Assembly (NCBI GenBank): GCA_902573045.1
Contig: CACGIB010000005.1
Coordinates: 1 to 48,969 of the forward strand
Length of the DNA stretch: 48,969 bases
Direction of reading: 5' to 3'
Source: an uncultured Prochlorococcus sp.
GTDB lineage: Bacteria; Cyanobacteriota; Cyanobacteriia; PCC-6307; Cyanobiaceae
The notes under the pieces: generated by a model
The model's database searches: none
Seen by the model: only the letters and a program-made list of their open reading frames with translations
Told to the model about the DNA's origin: nothing
Shown: positions 7,344-20,325 of the stretch, one piece after another
Layout of the letters: every line of letters starts with the position of its first letter
How positions within the stretch are numbered: the first letter of the stretch is position 1
Made by a program: the position numbers and the translations under genes

Positions 7344-7362
7344 TTTAAAGATTATCTTTAAA
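7344..7362. promoter_or_regulatory. Perfect 9-bp inverted repeat upstream of the LysM gene
   Basis: TTTAAAGAT (7344-7352), one T, then ATCTTTAAA (7354-7362). It sits 6 bases before the first possible ATG (7369) and 15 before the second (7378), so it could be an operator or an mRNA hairpin over the ribosome site. There is no T run after it, so it is not a classical terminator. Confidence 0.4.
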
Positions 7363-7368
7363 TAAATA

Positions 7369-8139
7369 ATGAGTTTTATGAAATTTGCATTTTTAGTAAT
7401 TGCTATATTTATTAATTTTTTCCATCACTCGTTAATAAAATCAGAAGAAAAGATATTTTCAGCAAAAAATAACATTGAGAATATTACTAGAAAAGAATCA
7501 ATTACTGAAGAAAAAACTGAAATAAAAAAAATTCATATTGTAAAAAGTGGAGATACAATATCAAGTATTTCAAAATTCTATTCAATAAATAAAGATTTAA
7601 TTATTAAATTGAATAACTTAAAAAATGAAAATTATATCTTTATTGGCCAAAATCTTATTATCTCCGAATCTGCTGAAAATCTTACAAAACAATCAGATTT
7701 TATAAATAATTATCATGTTGTTCAAACTGGTGAAAATCTCACTGATATATCAAACAAATATAATTTAAAAGTAGTCGATCTGATAGAGATTAATAATCTC
7801 AATAAACCTGATTCAATAAAAGTTGGTCAAAAGCTCATATTAAGAAAAAAGAAAACAATTAATTCAGAAAATTATGAAACAACTGAAAATAAAAAAAATA
7901 ATGACTTACTTAAGTTAGATAAAAAAATTTATGGTCCAATAGTTATTCAAAGTAAATCTTCTGGGACAAAAAAAAGTATAAAATTTTTAAATGTACTAAA
8001 TCAAGAAAATAAAAAACTGATTCTTTCAATAAATTGTGATAAGAATGAATTAGATGTAAGAATCCCAGGCAGAAAATGGATGGGAGGTAAGCCTGCTAAA
8101 GAAGAATTTGAAAAGAATTTAATAAGTGATTTTTGTTAG
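7369..8139 (+). CDS. Exported protein with two LysM domains
   Basis: A hydrophobic N-terminal segment (about 4-24; an alternative start at 7378 gives MKFAFLVIAI) looks like a signal peptide or anchor. Two LysM modules follow, at about 54-98 (HIVKSGDTISSISKFYSINK..IGQNLII) and 114-158 (YHVVQTGENLTDISNKYNLK..VGQKLIL). LysM binds peptidoglycan glycans, so the protein should sit at the cell wall. The remainder (about 165-256) is Lys-rich and shows no NlpC or M23 catalytic motif. There may be a small domain around INCDKNELDVRIPGRKWMGG. It may be a wall-binding or division-associated factor; the specific role is unknown. Confidence 0.8.
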   Translation: MSFMKFAFLVIAIFINFFHHSLIKSEEKIFSAKNNIENITRKESITEEKTEIKKIHIVKSGDTISSISKFYSINKDLIIKLNNLKNENYIFIGQNLIISESAENLTKQSDFINNYHVVQTGENLTDISNKYNLKVVDLIEINNLNKPDSIKVGQKLILRKKKTINSENYETTENKKNNDLLKLDKKIYGPIVIQSKSSGTKKSIKFLNVLNQENKKLILSINCDKNELDVRIPGRKWMGGKPAKEEFEKNLISDFC

Positions 8140-8219
8140 AACTTTTAATTAATATGTGTGAATAATTTGTTTAAGACTGTTAATGATAGGTTATTGTTTA
8201 AGGAGTTAAAATAAAATTA

Positions 8220-8429
8220 ATGGCAATTTCAAGAGGAGATTTAGTACGAGTAAAAAGACCAGAATCATATTGGTACAATGAAATTGGTAAAGTTGCCTCA
8301 GTTGACACCTCAGGTATCAAATATAATTGTGTAGTTAGATTTGACAAAGTGAACTATGCTGGAATAAGCGGTACTGATGGTGGAGCTAATACAAATAATT
8401 TTGCTGAAAGTGAATTAGAGAAAGCCTAA
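8220..8429 (+). CDS. psaE: Photosystem I subunit IV (PsaE)
   Basis: A 69-residue stromal subunit of photosystem I that helps dock ferredoxin and supports cyclic electron flow. The sequence is unmistakable: [20 protein letters not shown], then [20 protein letters not shown] and the [10 protein letters not shown] end, forming the SH3-like beta barrel. It is full length, with an ATG start after an A-rich leader. mutM follows after only 4 bases, so the two are probably co-transcribed. Confidence 0.97.
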   Translation: MAISRGDLVRVKRPESYWYNEIGKVASVDTSGIKYNCVVRFDKVNYAGISGTDGGANTNNFAESELEKA

Positions 8430-8433
8430 ATAA

Positions 8434-9312
8434 TTGCCTGAGTTACCTGAAGTAGAAACAGTTCGCAGAGGTTTACAGAAAAAACTTAATAACTTTATTA
8501 TTAAAAAAGTAGAAGTCTGTAGGGATTCAACTGTTGCATTCCCAACAAACAAAGAAGAATTCATTAAAGGACTTAGGAACTCACTTATTTATAAATGGGA
8601 TAGAAGAGGAAAATATTTAATAGCCCATTTAAAAGAAGTTCAAAATGAGAATAATAAATTTCCTCTAGAAAATTCACAAAATAACGGATTTCTTGTCGTT
8701 CATCTAAGAATGACAGGCTATTTCAAATTCATCAATAACACTACTCCGCCCTGTAAACATACAAGAATAAGATTTTTAGATTATGACAATAATGAGCTTA
8801 GATACATTGACGTAAGAAGTTTTGGCCAAATGTGGTGGATTAAGCAAGGGTTATCGCCCAATAAAATAATCAAAGGATTAGGCTCATTAGGACCAGAACC
8901 ATTTTCTAAAGACTTTGATACAAAATACCTTAAGGAAGTGATTTCAAAAAGAACAAAATCTATAAAAGCTATTTTATTAGATCAAACAATAGTGGCAGGT
9001 ATAGGTAATATTTATGCTGATGAGAGTTTATACTCGGCTGGCATCTCACCTTTTAGGAAAGCTCAAACGATAAAGAAGAAAGAGTTAATGAAGCTAAGAG
9101 AATCAATTGTAACTGTATTAAAAAAAAGTATAGGTTCTGGGGGGACGACATTTAGTGATTTTAGAGACTTGGAGGGAGAGAATGGGAATTTTGGTTTACA
9201 GACAAATGTTTATAGGAGAACTGGTAAAGAATGTCATAAATGTGGAAATTTAATTGAAAGGCAAAAAATTACTGGAAGAAGTACACATTGGTGTCCTAAA
9301 TGCCAAAAATAA
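8434..9312 (+). CDS. mutM: Formamidopyrimidine-DNA glycosylase (MutM/Fpg)
   Basis: A bifunctional glycosylase/AP lyase that removes 8-oxoguanine and other oxidised bases. The N-terminus [13 protein letters not shown] supplies the catalytic Pro2 (nucleophile) and Glu3. Lys60 in [10 protein letters not shown] is the conserved DNA-binding lysine. The helix-two-turn-helix region includes [17 protein letters not shown]-terminal zinc finger ([23 protein letters not shown]) is complete. TTG start, chosen because processing must expose Pro2. At 292 residues it is full length. It lies 4 bases after psaE. A two-way terminator hairpin follows and separates it from the convergent rRNA operon. Confidence 0.96.
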   Translation: MPELPEVETVRRGLQKKLNNFIIKKVEVCRDSTVAFPTNKEEFIKGLRNSLIYKWDRRGKYLIAHLKEVQNENNKFPLENSQNNGFLVVHLRMTGYFKFINNTTPPCKHTRIRFLDYDNNELRYIDVRSFGQMWWIKQGLSPNKIIKGLGSLGPEPFSKDFDTKYLKEVISKRTKSIKAILLDQTIVAGIGNIYADESLYSAGISPFRKAQTIKKKELMKLRESIVTVLKKSIGSGGTTFSDFRDLEGENGNFGLQTNVYRRTGKECHKCGNLIERQKITGRSTHWCPKCQK

Positions 9313-9345
9313 AAAAGGGCTTACTCAAGAAGAGCAAACCCTTTT
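9313..9345 (-). terminator. rRNA operon terminator hairpin (shared with mutM)
   Basis: On the minus strand AAAAGGGTTTGCTC pairs with GAGTAAGCCCTTTT around a 5-base loop: 14 pairs, two of them G-U, followed by a T run. It lies directly after 5S rRNA. Read on the plus strand the stem has A-C mismatches but still pairs GGG/CCC and the A/T ends, so it may also stop mutM transcription. Confidence 0.75.
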
Positions 9346-9355
9346 AAATATTTTT

Positions 9356-9473
9356 ACCTGGCATTGAGCTATTTTCTCAAGGGGCTACCCCCTAAATATT
9401 TTCGCCGCTGATGCGTTTCACAACCGAGTTCGAGATGGATCGGAGTGGTTCCACATCGCCATGAACACCAGGA
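9356..9473 (-). rRNA. rrf: 5S ribosomal RNA
   Basis: The minus-strand sequence begins TCCTGGTGTTCATGGCGATG, contains the conserved CCGATCCATCTCGAACTCGG loop region, and ends near TCAATGCCAGG, which pairs with the 5' end. It is about 118 nt long. It is the last gene of the operon, after 23S, and is followed by the hairpin terminator. Ends are accurate to a few bases. Confidence 0.95.
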
Positions 9474-9479
9474 TAGTTT

Positions 9480-9499
9480 GAACCTTGAGAACTGCATAG
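9480..9499 (-). repeat. 3' arm of the pre-23S processing stem
   Basis: The 20 bases complement those at 12517-12536 with one mismatch. In the transcript these arms flank 23S rRNA and would form the RNase III processing stalk. The sequence lies between 23S and 5S. Confidence 0.75.
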
Positions 9500-9536
9500 A
9501 AAATTATAAATTAAAGACAACAAATTAAGTTTATTT

Positions 9537-12410
<2,874 letters not shown>

Positions 12411-12667
12411 AATAACTTCAATAATTGAAGCATCAGCTTAATAGAATTGTTATTAATGCATTCGCACAAATAATAAATCTGCATCATTAAAGATGCTTAT
12501 TGTCTTTAAAAATAATCTATGCAGTTGTCAAGGTTCTCTGAAAACAATGAAATTAATTCAATGAGTCCAGCATCTTAATAAATTTATTAGGAAGCTAGAT
12601 TCGTTCAGAATTTGATCACGACTCAAAACATTTCCCTTCTACAGATTATGGAAGAGGTGGTAATCAG
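12411..12667 (-). other. Internal spacer, tRNA-Ala to 23S
   Basis: AT-rich spacer of the rRNA operon with several short hairpins, for example CTTCAATAATTGAAG at about 12417-12431 and GCATC..GATGC at about 12481-12496, plus the 5' arm of the 23S processing stem. No protein gene is seen. Confidence 0.8.
12517..12536 (-). repeat. 5' arm of the pre-23S processing stem / box A region
   Basis: On the minus strand it reads GAACCTTGACAACTGCATAG. It pairs with 9480-9499 (19 of 20 positions) across the 23S gene. The GAACCTTGA core is the conserved element known in cyanobacterial 16S-23S spacers. Confidence 0.75.
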
Positions 12668-12740
12668 TGGAGGTAAGCGGACTCGAACCGCTGACATCCT
12701 GCTTGCAAAGCAGGCGCTCTACCAACTGAGCTATACCCCC
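12668..12740 (-). tRNA. tRNA-Ala (TGC)
   Basis: A 73-nt cloverleaf: acceptor GGGGGTA pairs with TACCTCC (one G-U pair), D-arm AGCTCAGTTGGTAGAGC, anticodon loop TTTGCAA with anticodon TGC, and T-arm GGTTCGAGTCC. It lies in the 16S-23S spacer after tRNA-Ile. No 3' CCA is encoded, so the CCA-adding enzyme must supply it. Confidence 0.97.
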
Positions 12741-12752
12741 AACATAGAGATA

Positions 12753-12826
<74 letters not shown>

Positions 12827-12948
12827 AGGAAAAATAATGGGTGTGACCTAGAAAAACTTAGGAAATGAAATCCTTAAATAATTAAGAATGTGAGATACCG
12901 ATCGACCTAAGGTGACAAAATAATATTAAACATTTTGTTGTCTCCCTG

Positions 12949-14434
<1,486 letters not shown>

Positions 14435-14522
14435 TTCAAATCCTTTTGTAGATAAATCTACTCAATATGAATTGCATTCTCCAAATAAAGTTAAGATTGA
14501 CTTAATTTATTTAGGTTCAGCC

Positions 14523-14540
14523 TCCTTAAGTTATTAAGGA
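14523..14540 (-). promoter_or_regulatory. rRNA leader hairpin
   Basis: A perfect 7-bp stem with a 4-base loop (TCCTTAA, GTTA, TTAAGGA), about 90-105 bases upstream of 16S in the direction of transcription. It is probably part of the leader that guides processing or antitermination. Confidence 0.35.
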
Positions 14541-14709
14541 TTACTTTGAGTGCACATTAAAATATTTCAAAGTGACTTTCCAAGATCTCAGATCCGTTGG
14601 TTTTCAAAAAACTAAAAGTTAGCAATTGAAAACAATTTATATATTCTTGACGGGACCTCACACCTTTATTGCAAATACATCTCCAAATTACCAAATTTAA
14701 ATTTGATAA

Positions 14710-14892
14710 AGTTTTGACGCAATAAAAGCATCAGTTCCTAAGTTTTTAAATTTTCTAGGTGCAGAGTTAAACAACGAATGCATAACTCACTTAGAAGGTA
14801 AAACCCTCTTTCTGGCTGAAAATAATGATCAAGATCAAATCTCCAAACTATTCATTCACTTACTAAAAATCAGATTTAAAGTAATTGATTGA
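14710..14892 (+). pseudogene. Possible gene remnant without a start codon
   Basis: A frame of 60 codons, opened by a TAA at 14707-14709 and closed by TGA, has coding-like composition and a protein-like sequence (for example VPKFLNFLGAELNNE and KLFIHLLKIRFKVID). It contains no ATG, GTG or TTG near its beginning, so it cannot be a normal gene as it stands. I do not recognise the family. It may be the 3' end of a gene lost upstream, or chance. Confidence 0.25.
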
Positions 14893-15043
14893 ATAATGCA
14901 AAAAAATATATTTTTGCCCAGAAGAAAATACTAAACCATCCAACAGTAATTGTGCAACCTTTTATACAAAAATTTTTTATTAATTTTTTATTTGTTCAAA
15001 GTCTCTTTAAACAACTAGGCTTAAATAGAGGGATATAAATGAA

Positions 15044-16483
15044 ATGGCAGAAAGATTTAGTCAAAAAAATTTAAGAGTAAGACCAAGTTCAGATGAAGAA
15101 AGAATTGTAACAAATGCAAAAAAACACTTCGAAAAAACTTTAGTTGAGATATCAGGCGAACTAGTAGGCAGTGTTGCAGCACTAGAACACCCAACAAAAA
15201 ATAAAAAATTAAATTATGGAGAAATATTTTTAAGAGACAACGTTCCTGTAATGATTTATCTTATTACCCAAAAGCGGTATGAAATTGTCAAAAAGTTCCT
15301 GAGCGTATGCCTTGAGTTACAAAGCTCCAATTACCAAACACGTGGCGTATTTCCTACCAGTTTCGTAGAAGAGAATGGAAAGCTTATTGGAGACTATGGT
15401 CAGAGATCAATAGGGAGGATTACTTCAGCTGATGCAAGTTTATGGTGGCCCATTTTATGTTGGTATTATGTCAATAAAAGTGGCGATTATGCCTTCGGGA
15501 AAAGTCAAAGTGTTCAAAGAGGTATTCAACTTTTACTTGATCTAGTACTGCATCCAACATTTGAGGGTACTCCCGTACTTTTTGTGCCAGATTGTGCATT
15601 TATGATTGATAGACCCATGGATGTGTGGGGAGCTCCTCTTGAAGTTGAAGTCTTACTTCATGGATGTTTAAAAAGTTGTATTAACTTAATGGAATTAAGT
15701 CGTGCAGATCATGTAAGTAGACTTTTGGATCAAAGACTTATTCTTACAAATCAATGGGTTAAAGATTTAGGAAGTTTTCTCTTAAAACATTATTGGGTTA
15801 CAAGCCAAACAATGCAAATTTTAAGAAGAAGGCCAACAGAGCAATATGGAGACGATCAACACTTCAATGAATTCAACGTTCAACCTCAGGTAGTCCCCTC
15901 ATGGCTTCAAGATTGGTTAGAGAACAGAGGCGGTTATTTAATAGGAAATATTAGGACAGGGAGGCCTGACTTTCGATTTTACAGCTTAGGGAATTCTCTA
16001 GCATGTATTTTTGGAGTACTGCCTCCTGCGGAACAAAGAGCTTTATTTAGATTGGTTTTGCATAACAGACAGCACTTGATGGCTCAAATGCCTATGAGAA
16101 TTTGTCATCCTCATATGGATGTAGAAGAATGGCAAAATAAAACTGGATCTGACCCAAAGAATTGGCCTTGGAGTTACCATAATGGTGGTCATTGGCCAAG
16201 TTTACTGTGGTTTTTTGGTGCAGCTGTTCTATTACATCAAAAAAATTATGCCTCTGATGATGTGATTCTTATGGAAGAAATGAAATCTTTGATAGAGGAA
16301 TCATATTGGTCACAACTTAATCAATTACCTAAACAAGAGTGGGCAGAATATTTTGATGGACCTACAGGAACTTGGGTAGGTCAACAATCAAGAACATATC
16401 AAACCTGGACAATTGTAGGATTTTTATTAATGAACCATTTCCTGAGACAAGAAAATAACGATTTAGATATGTTTTATATTTAG
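15044..16483 (+). CDS. Neutral/alkaline invertase, glycoside hydrolase family 100
   Basis: Hydrolyses sucrose to glucose and fructose in the cytosol. GH100 hallmarks are present: GEIFLRDNVPVMIYL (general-acid Asp region), DYGQRSIGRITSADASLWWP, DRPMDVWGAPLEVEVLLHG, and the C-terminal MRICHPHMDVEEWQ..DPKNWPWSYHNGGHWP. At 479 residues it is full length, with no signal peptide. The ATG start begins MAERFSQKNLRV. Marine picocyanobacteria make sucrose and glucosylglycerate as solutes, so sucrose turnover is the probable role. It lies divergent from the rRNA operon and convergent with petD, 2 bases away. Confidence 0.92.
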   Translation: MAERFSQKNLRVRPSSDEERIVTNAKKHFEKTLVEISGELVGSVAALEHPTKNKKLNYGEIFLRDNVPVMIYLITQKRYEIVKKFLSVCLELQSSNYQTRGVFPTSFVEENGKLIGDYGQRSIGRITSADASLWWPILCWYYVNKSGDYAFGKSQSVQRGIQLLLDLVLHPTFEGTPVLFVPDCAFMIDRPMDVWGAPLEVEVLLHGCLKSCINLMELSRADHVSRLLDQRLILTNQWVKDLGSFLLKHYWVTSQTMQILRRRPTEQYGDDQHFNEFNVQPQVVPSWLQDWLENRGGYLIGNIRTGRPDFRFYSLGNSLACIFGVLPPAEQRALFRLVLHNRQHLMAQMPMRICHPHMDVEEWQNKTGSDPKNWPWSYHNGGHWPSLLWFFGAAVLLHQKNYASDDVILMEEMKSLIEESYWSQLNQLPKQEWAEYFDGPTGTWVGQQSRTYQTWTIVGFLLMNHFLRQENNDLDMFYI

Positions 16484-16485
16484 CC

Positions 16486-16968
16486 CTAAAATAGACCTAA
16501 AGTTAATGATTTATCGATTGGTAGGCATGCCCCTATACCAAGATATATTGTTAGAAAAGTTCCAAACAAGAAAATAGACATAGCTATTGGTCTTCTAAAG
16601 GGATTAGAGAATTTATTAACGTTTTCGATAAATGGTAAGATCATTAATCCAAGAGGGATTAATGTTTGAAGTGCAATACCTAATAGTTTATTGGGGACTA
16701 CCCTAAGTATTTGAAACACTGGATAGAGATACCATTCAGGAAGTATTTCTAGGGGAGTTGCAAATGGATTTGCTTTGTCTCCTAACATTGCAGGATCAAG
16801 TACTGCTAGTCCAACTACACAGGCAATAGTTCCTAAAATTACTACTGGAAATATATATAGTAAGTCGTTTGGCCAAGCTGGTTCACCATAATAATTATGG
16901 CCCATGCCTTTAGCTAATTTTGCTCTTAATTTTGGATCAGATAGATCTGGTTTTTTTAACGTAGACAT
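16486..16968 (-). CDS. petD: Cytochrome b6-f complex subunit IV (PetD)
   Basis: A 160-residue, three-helix subunit that forms the C-terminal half of the bc-type cytochrome b with PetB and contributes to the quinol-oxidation (Qo) site. The PEWY motif is present in [16 protein letters not shown], with the classic N-terminus [20 protein letters not shown]. Full length. It lies 33 bases after petB, forming the petBD operon, which is transcribed toward the convergent invertase gene. Confidence 0.98.
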   Translation of the reverse strand: MSTLKKPDLSDPKLRAKLAKGMGHNYYGEPAWPNDLLYIFPVVILGTIACVVGLAVLDPAMLGDKANPFATPLEILPEWYLYPVFQILRVVPNKLLGIALQTLIPLGLMILPFIENVNKFSNPFRRPIAMSIFLFGTFLTIYLGIGACLPIDKSLTLGLF

Positions 16969-17001
16969 TTGGAAATCTGATAATGTTTTAAGTATAGAAG
17001 T

Positions 17002-17658
17002 TTATAAAGGACCTGAAATGCCTTGTTTACGAATCATTAGGAAATGCATCAACATGAAAACTGCTAATGACCATGGCAAGACGAAAGTATGAAGACTGTA
17101 AAATCTTGTAAGTGTAGATTGTCCAACGCTTTCTCCACCCCTAAGTAGCTCAACCATAAAATCACCAATAACTGGAATAGCTGCGGGGACACCTGAAACA
17201 ATTTTGACTGCCCAATAACCAACTTGATCCCAAGGTAAAGAATATCCTGTAACTCCAAAAGCTACAGTAATAACTGCCATTATAACGCCTGTAACCCAAG
17301 TTAATTCTCTTGGTCTTTTGAAGCCGCCGGTTAAGTAGACCCTAAAAACATGGAGAATTAACATCAAAACCATCATAGATGCGCTCCATCTATGAACAGA
17401 TCTTATTAACCATCCGAAACTAACATCGGTCATTAAGTAACTAACTGAACTATAAGCTTGAGTAACTGTTGGCTTATAGTAAAAAGTCATTGCAAAACCT
17501 GTTGCAAATTGAATTAGGAAGCATACTAAAGTTATGCCTCCTAAACAATAAAAAATATTTACGTGAGGGGGTACGTACTTGGAAGTTACGTCGTCAGTTA
17601 TGTCTTGGATTTCAAGTCTTTCTTGAAACCAGTCATAAACAGATGAAGAATTCGCCAT
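17002..17658 (-). CDS. petB: Cytochrome b6 (PetB)
   Basis: The heme-bearing core of the thylakoid cytochrome b6f complex, which carries electrons between plastoquinol and plastocyanin and in cyclic flow. The four helices and the bis-His heme pairs lie in [20 protein letters not shown] and in [19 protein letters not shown]. Cys38 in NIFYCLGG is the covalent heme c' site. The Qo-region sequence [15 protein letters not shown] is intact. At 218 residues it is slightly longer than typical at the N-terminus. First gene of petBD, divergent from the Ctp protease. Confidence 0.98.
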   Translation of the reverse strand: MANSSSVYDWFQERLEIQDITDDVTSKYVPPHVNIFYCLGGITLVCFLIQFATGFAMTFYYKPTVTQAYSSVSYLMTDVSFGWLIRSVHRWSASMMVLMLILHVFRVYLTGGFKRPRELTWVTGVIMAVITVAFGVTGYSLPWDQVGYWAVKIVSGVPAAIPVIGDFMVELLRGGESVGQSTLTRFYSLHTFVLPWSLAVFMLMHFLMIRKQGISGPL

Positions 17659-17730
17659 CCAAAAAAAAATTAGCTTTGATATTAAAGAGCTTACTTAAAA
17701 TTCTTATACTTGGTGTTAACACTTAACCCA

Positions 17731-19020
17731 ATGAATTCATCTTTTAACAAACTTTTAACATTCAAAATATTGATCACTGTATTATTGGTCAGTGTTTTTT
17801 CTACAAATTTTTTATTAATTGAAAGAGTAGATGCCCTTAGTGATAGCAAGCAATTAGTACTCGACGCTTGGACCTTGGTAAATGAGGGTTTTTATGACCC
17901 AGAAAAGTTTGATGAAATCCAATGGAAGAGAATTAGACAAAAAACACTACAGAAACAAATTGAAACAACTGAAGAGGCTTATTCTGCAATTGAAGACATG
18001 TTAAAACCTCTAGACGACCCTTACACAAGAATCTTACGTCCAAAAGATTATGAACTGCTGAAATCAAGTAATTTTGGTAGCGAGATTAATGGGGTTGGGC
18101 TTCAATTAGGTGAAGATGATGATAATCATAAAGTTCGAGTTATCTCTACTCTTGGCGGCTCACCAGCTGAAGAAGCTGGGATAGTTAGCGGAGATGTTAT
18201 AGAGAAAGTAGATGGAATTTCATCAGAAGAATTAGGCCTTGCAAATACTGCCTCTAAATTAAGAGGTGAATCAGGATCGAAAGTTTTAGTTGAAATTACT
18301 TCGGAATCAGGAGATATTAGGGAAGTCGATTTAGAAAGGAGATCGGTAGACCTTAGACCAGTGAGGACAAAAAGATTAAGAGACGATTCTCACACAATAG
18401 GGTATTTAAGGATAACTCAATTTAGCGAAAGCGTACCCAAGAAGGTTGAAGAAGCTCTTCAGGAGTTGAAAGAAAAAGAGGTTGAGGGACTGATCTTAGA
18501 TCTCAGGAATAACTCGGGAGGACTAGTAAGCTCAGGAATAGCAGTCGCAGACTCATTATTAAGTGATAAACCAGTAGTAGAGACAAAAGATAGAAATGGA
18601 ATCAAAGATGCAATAATTTCTCAAAAAGGGACTTCTTTTGATGGTCCCATGGTGACGTTGGTAAATAAAGGGACCGCAAGTGCTAGTGAAATACTTGCGG
18701 GGTCTTTACAAGATAATGAAAGATCAATTCTCATGGGAGAACAAACCTATGGGAAAGGTTTAATTCAATCCCTAAAAAGTTTAGGAGAAGACAGTGGAAT
18801 AGCCATCACTGTTGCTAGTTATTTAACTCCCAAAGGTAATAATATCCAAGGTCAAGGTATGACACCTGATAAGTTACTGGATCTTCCGGATGAAAGTGAA
18901 TACGGTAGTGCTGAAGATAAATGGGTAAGAAATGCAGAATTATTTCTGGGTTCACTTCTTGAAAAAGAAGCAGTTTCAATCCAAACTAGCGAAGTAAGTT
19001 TTGAGGAAATAAACCCTTGA
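17731..19020 (+). CDS. ctpA: Carboxyl-terminal processing protease (S41, CtpA-like)
   Basis: A serine protease of the tail-specific family. One cyanobacterial member (CtpA) matures the D1 protein of PSII by trimming its C-terminus in the lumen. A hydrophobic signal segment is at about 10-30 and a PDZ domain at about 105-190 (GVGLQLGEDDD..SPAEEAGIVSGDVI). The catalytic pair is Ser317 (NKGTASASEIL) and Lys342 (TYGKGLIQ), exactly 25 apart as in the family. Numbering is from the ATG at 17731; the frame is open to a TTG at 17710, but the ATG gives a normal export signal. Whether this is CtpA, CtpB or CtpC cannot be settled by eye. Confidence 0.85.
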   Translation: MNSSFNKLLTFKILITVLLVSVFSTNFLLIERVDALSDSKQLVLDAWTLVNEGFYDPEKFDEIQWKRIRQKTLQKQIETTEEAYSAIEDMLKPLDDPYTRILRPKDYELLKSSNFGSEINGVGLQLGEDDDNHKVRVISTLGGSPAEEAGIVSGDVIEKVDGISSEELGLANTASKLRGESGSKVLVEITSESGDIREVDLERRSVDLRPVRTKRLRDDSHTIGYLRITQFSESVPKKVEEALQELKEKEVEGLILDLRNNSGGLVSSGIAVADSLLSDKPVVETKDRNGIKDAIISQKGTSFDGPMVTLVNKGTASASEILAGSLQDNERSILMGEQTYGKGLIQSLKSLGEDSGIAITVASYLTPKGNNIQGQGMTPDKLLDLPDESEYGSAEDKWVRNAELFLGSLLEKEAVSIQTSEVSFEEINP

Positions 19021-19058
19021 CATTATAAAAGATCAATAATTAAAAATTTTTAAACACA

Positions 19059-20315
19059 ATGAGTATTAAAAGAATTTTTCATGATCCAATTCACAAAGAA
19101 ATAGTATTTGATTCGGGAAAGCCAGAAGAATTAATGATTATGGAATTAATTGATACAATTGCATTCCAAAGACTAAGAAGAATTAAACAATTAGGTGCAG
19201 CATCATTACTTTTTCATGGTGCAGAATCGAGTAGATTTACCCACTCAATTGGCGTGTTTTGTATTGCTAGAAAAATACATAACAGATTATTTGAAAGTGA
19301 ATCTTCTTTTTGTGAAAATAAATTTGTTCTTTATGGAGCGGCTTTATTACATGATTTAGGTCATGGACCTTTAAGCCATACCAGTGAAACAATATTCGAG
19401 CATAATCACGAACAATGGTCTCAAAACTTAGTCAATAATTATTCTCCAATAAATAAAATACTTAAAAAGTATGACAATGAATTACCGAGACAAATTGGGG
19501 AATTATTTCAATCGAAACAACTATTCTCACAACCTTTAAAAACATTGATTAGTAGTGAGATAGATTGCGATCGTCTCGATTATCTTTTACGCGATAGTTA
19601 CAACACAGGCACCAAATATGGCCTAGTAGATTTAGAAAGAATTATTTCAGCACTTACTTTTTCACCTGATGGAAATATTGCTATCAAACCAAAAGGAGTT
19701 ATCGCTATTGAACATTTTCTAGTACTAAGAACCTTAATGTATAGAACTATCTATAATCACAGAATCAACGAAATATCAACTTGGATTCTTGAAAAAATCA
19801 TACACATAATAAGAAATAATTATGAAAAGAAAATATGGTTAGATAAACCTCTACACAAATGGATATTTTCTCCTGCAAACGTTGATTTTGATGATTTTAT
19901 AAGAAATGATGATGTAACCTTTTACTATCATTTAATTAGATGGAAAGATGAATCTTTCGAGCCACTTTCTACCCTATGCAGAATGTTTATTAATAGAGAA
20001 TTATTAAAGGCAACAGACATAAGTTTTTTAAGTAAAATTGATCGACTAAAAATCCTTGCATTTGCAAGAAAATTATGTGAAACAAATAATTTTGATTCAG
20101 AAATATTTTGCGGAATTAAGGAAAGGTCTTTTAAAGGTTTTGAATCTAACAATTCACTAAAAATATGGGATGGCACTTATCAAATCTCATTAGAAAATAG
20201 CTCTGCGTTAATAAAAACTTTAATGCGGTCTGAGGAAAGTTCTTTTCTTATTCATCCAGGTATTATCAAAAATGAAATTAAAAATCAAATTTCACTAATA
20301 AGAAATAATTCTTAA
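19059..20315 (+). CDS. HD-domain phosphohydrolase (dNTPase/SAMHD1-like)
   Basis: A metal-dependent phosphohydrolase of the dGTPase/SAMHD1-type HD family. The metal ligands are visible: His62 (FTHSIGV), His98-Asp99 (GAALLHDLGHGPLSHTSE) and Asp171 (SSEIDCDRLDYLLRDS). The N-terminus RIFHDPIHKEIVFD and the Q-R-L-R-R-I-K-Q-L-G motif are typical of this group. At 418 residues it is full length. The probable substrate is a deoxynucleoside triphosphate, but the substrate is not shown by sequence. Cytosolic. It is the first of a plus-strand run leading into minCDE, with 10 bases before minC. Confidence 0.87.
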   Translation: MSIKRIFHDPIHKEIVFDSGKPEELMIMELIDTIAFQRLRRIKQLGAASLLFHGAESSRFTHSIGVFCIARKIHNRLFESESSFCENKFVLYGAALLHDLGHGPLSHTSETIFEHNHEQWSQNLVNNYSPINKILKKYDNELPRQIGELFQSKQLFSQPLKTLISSEIDCDRLDYLLRDSYNTGTKYGLVDLERIISALTFSPDGNIAIKPKGVIAIEHFLVLRTLMYRTIYNHRINEISTWILEKIIHIIRNNYEKKIWLDKPLHKWIFSPANVDFDDFIRNDDVTFYYHLIRWKDESFEPLSTLCRMFINRELLKATDISFLSKIDRLKILAFARKLCETNNFDSEIFCGIKERSFKGFESNNSLKIWDGTYQISLENSSALIKTLMRSEESSFLIHPGIIKNEIKNQISLIRNNS

Positions 20316-20325
20316 ATTTCATTCA

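Larger units (their letters stand above)
14435..15043. other. Intergenic region: rRNA leader/promoter and invertase upstream region
   Basis: About 610 bases between divergent 16S and the invertase gene. The part next to 16S must hold the rRNA leader and promoter, but I cannot fix -35/-10 boxes confidently. A hairpin TCCTTAA-GTTA-TTAAGGA lies at 14523-14540. A start-less open frame lies at 14710-14892 on the plus strand. No tRNA or known small RNA was recognised. Confidence 0.6.

Noticed and set aside
14641..14680. CCTCACAC motif recalling the Yfr1 small RNA core
   Set aside because: The ACUCCUCACAC core is not matched exactly and no following terminator hairpin is present.
17064..17258. Second minus-strand frame inside petB
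   Set aside because: Out-of-frame shadow of a highly conserved gene.
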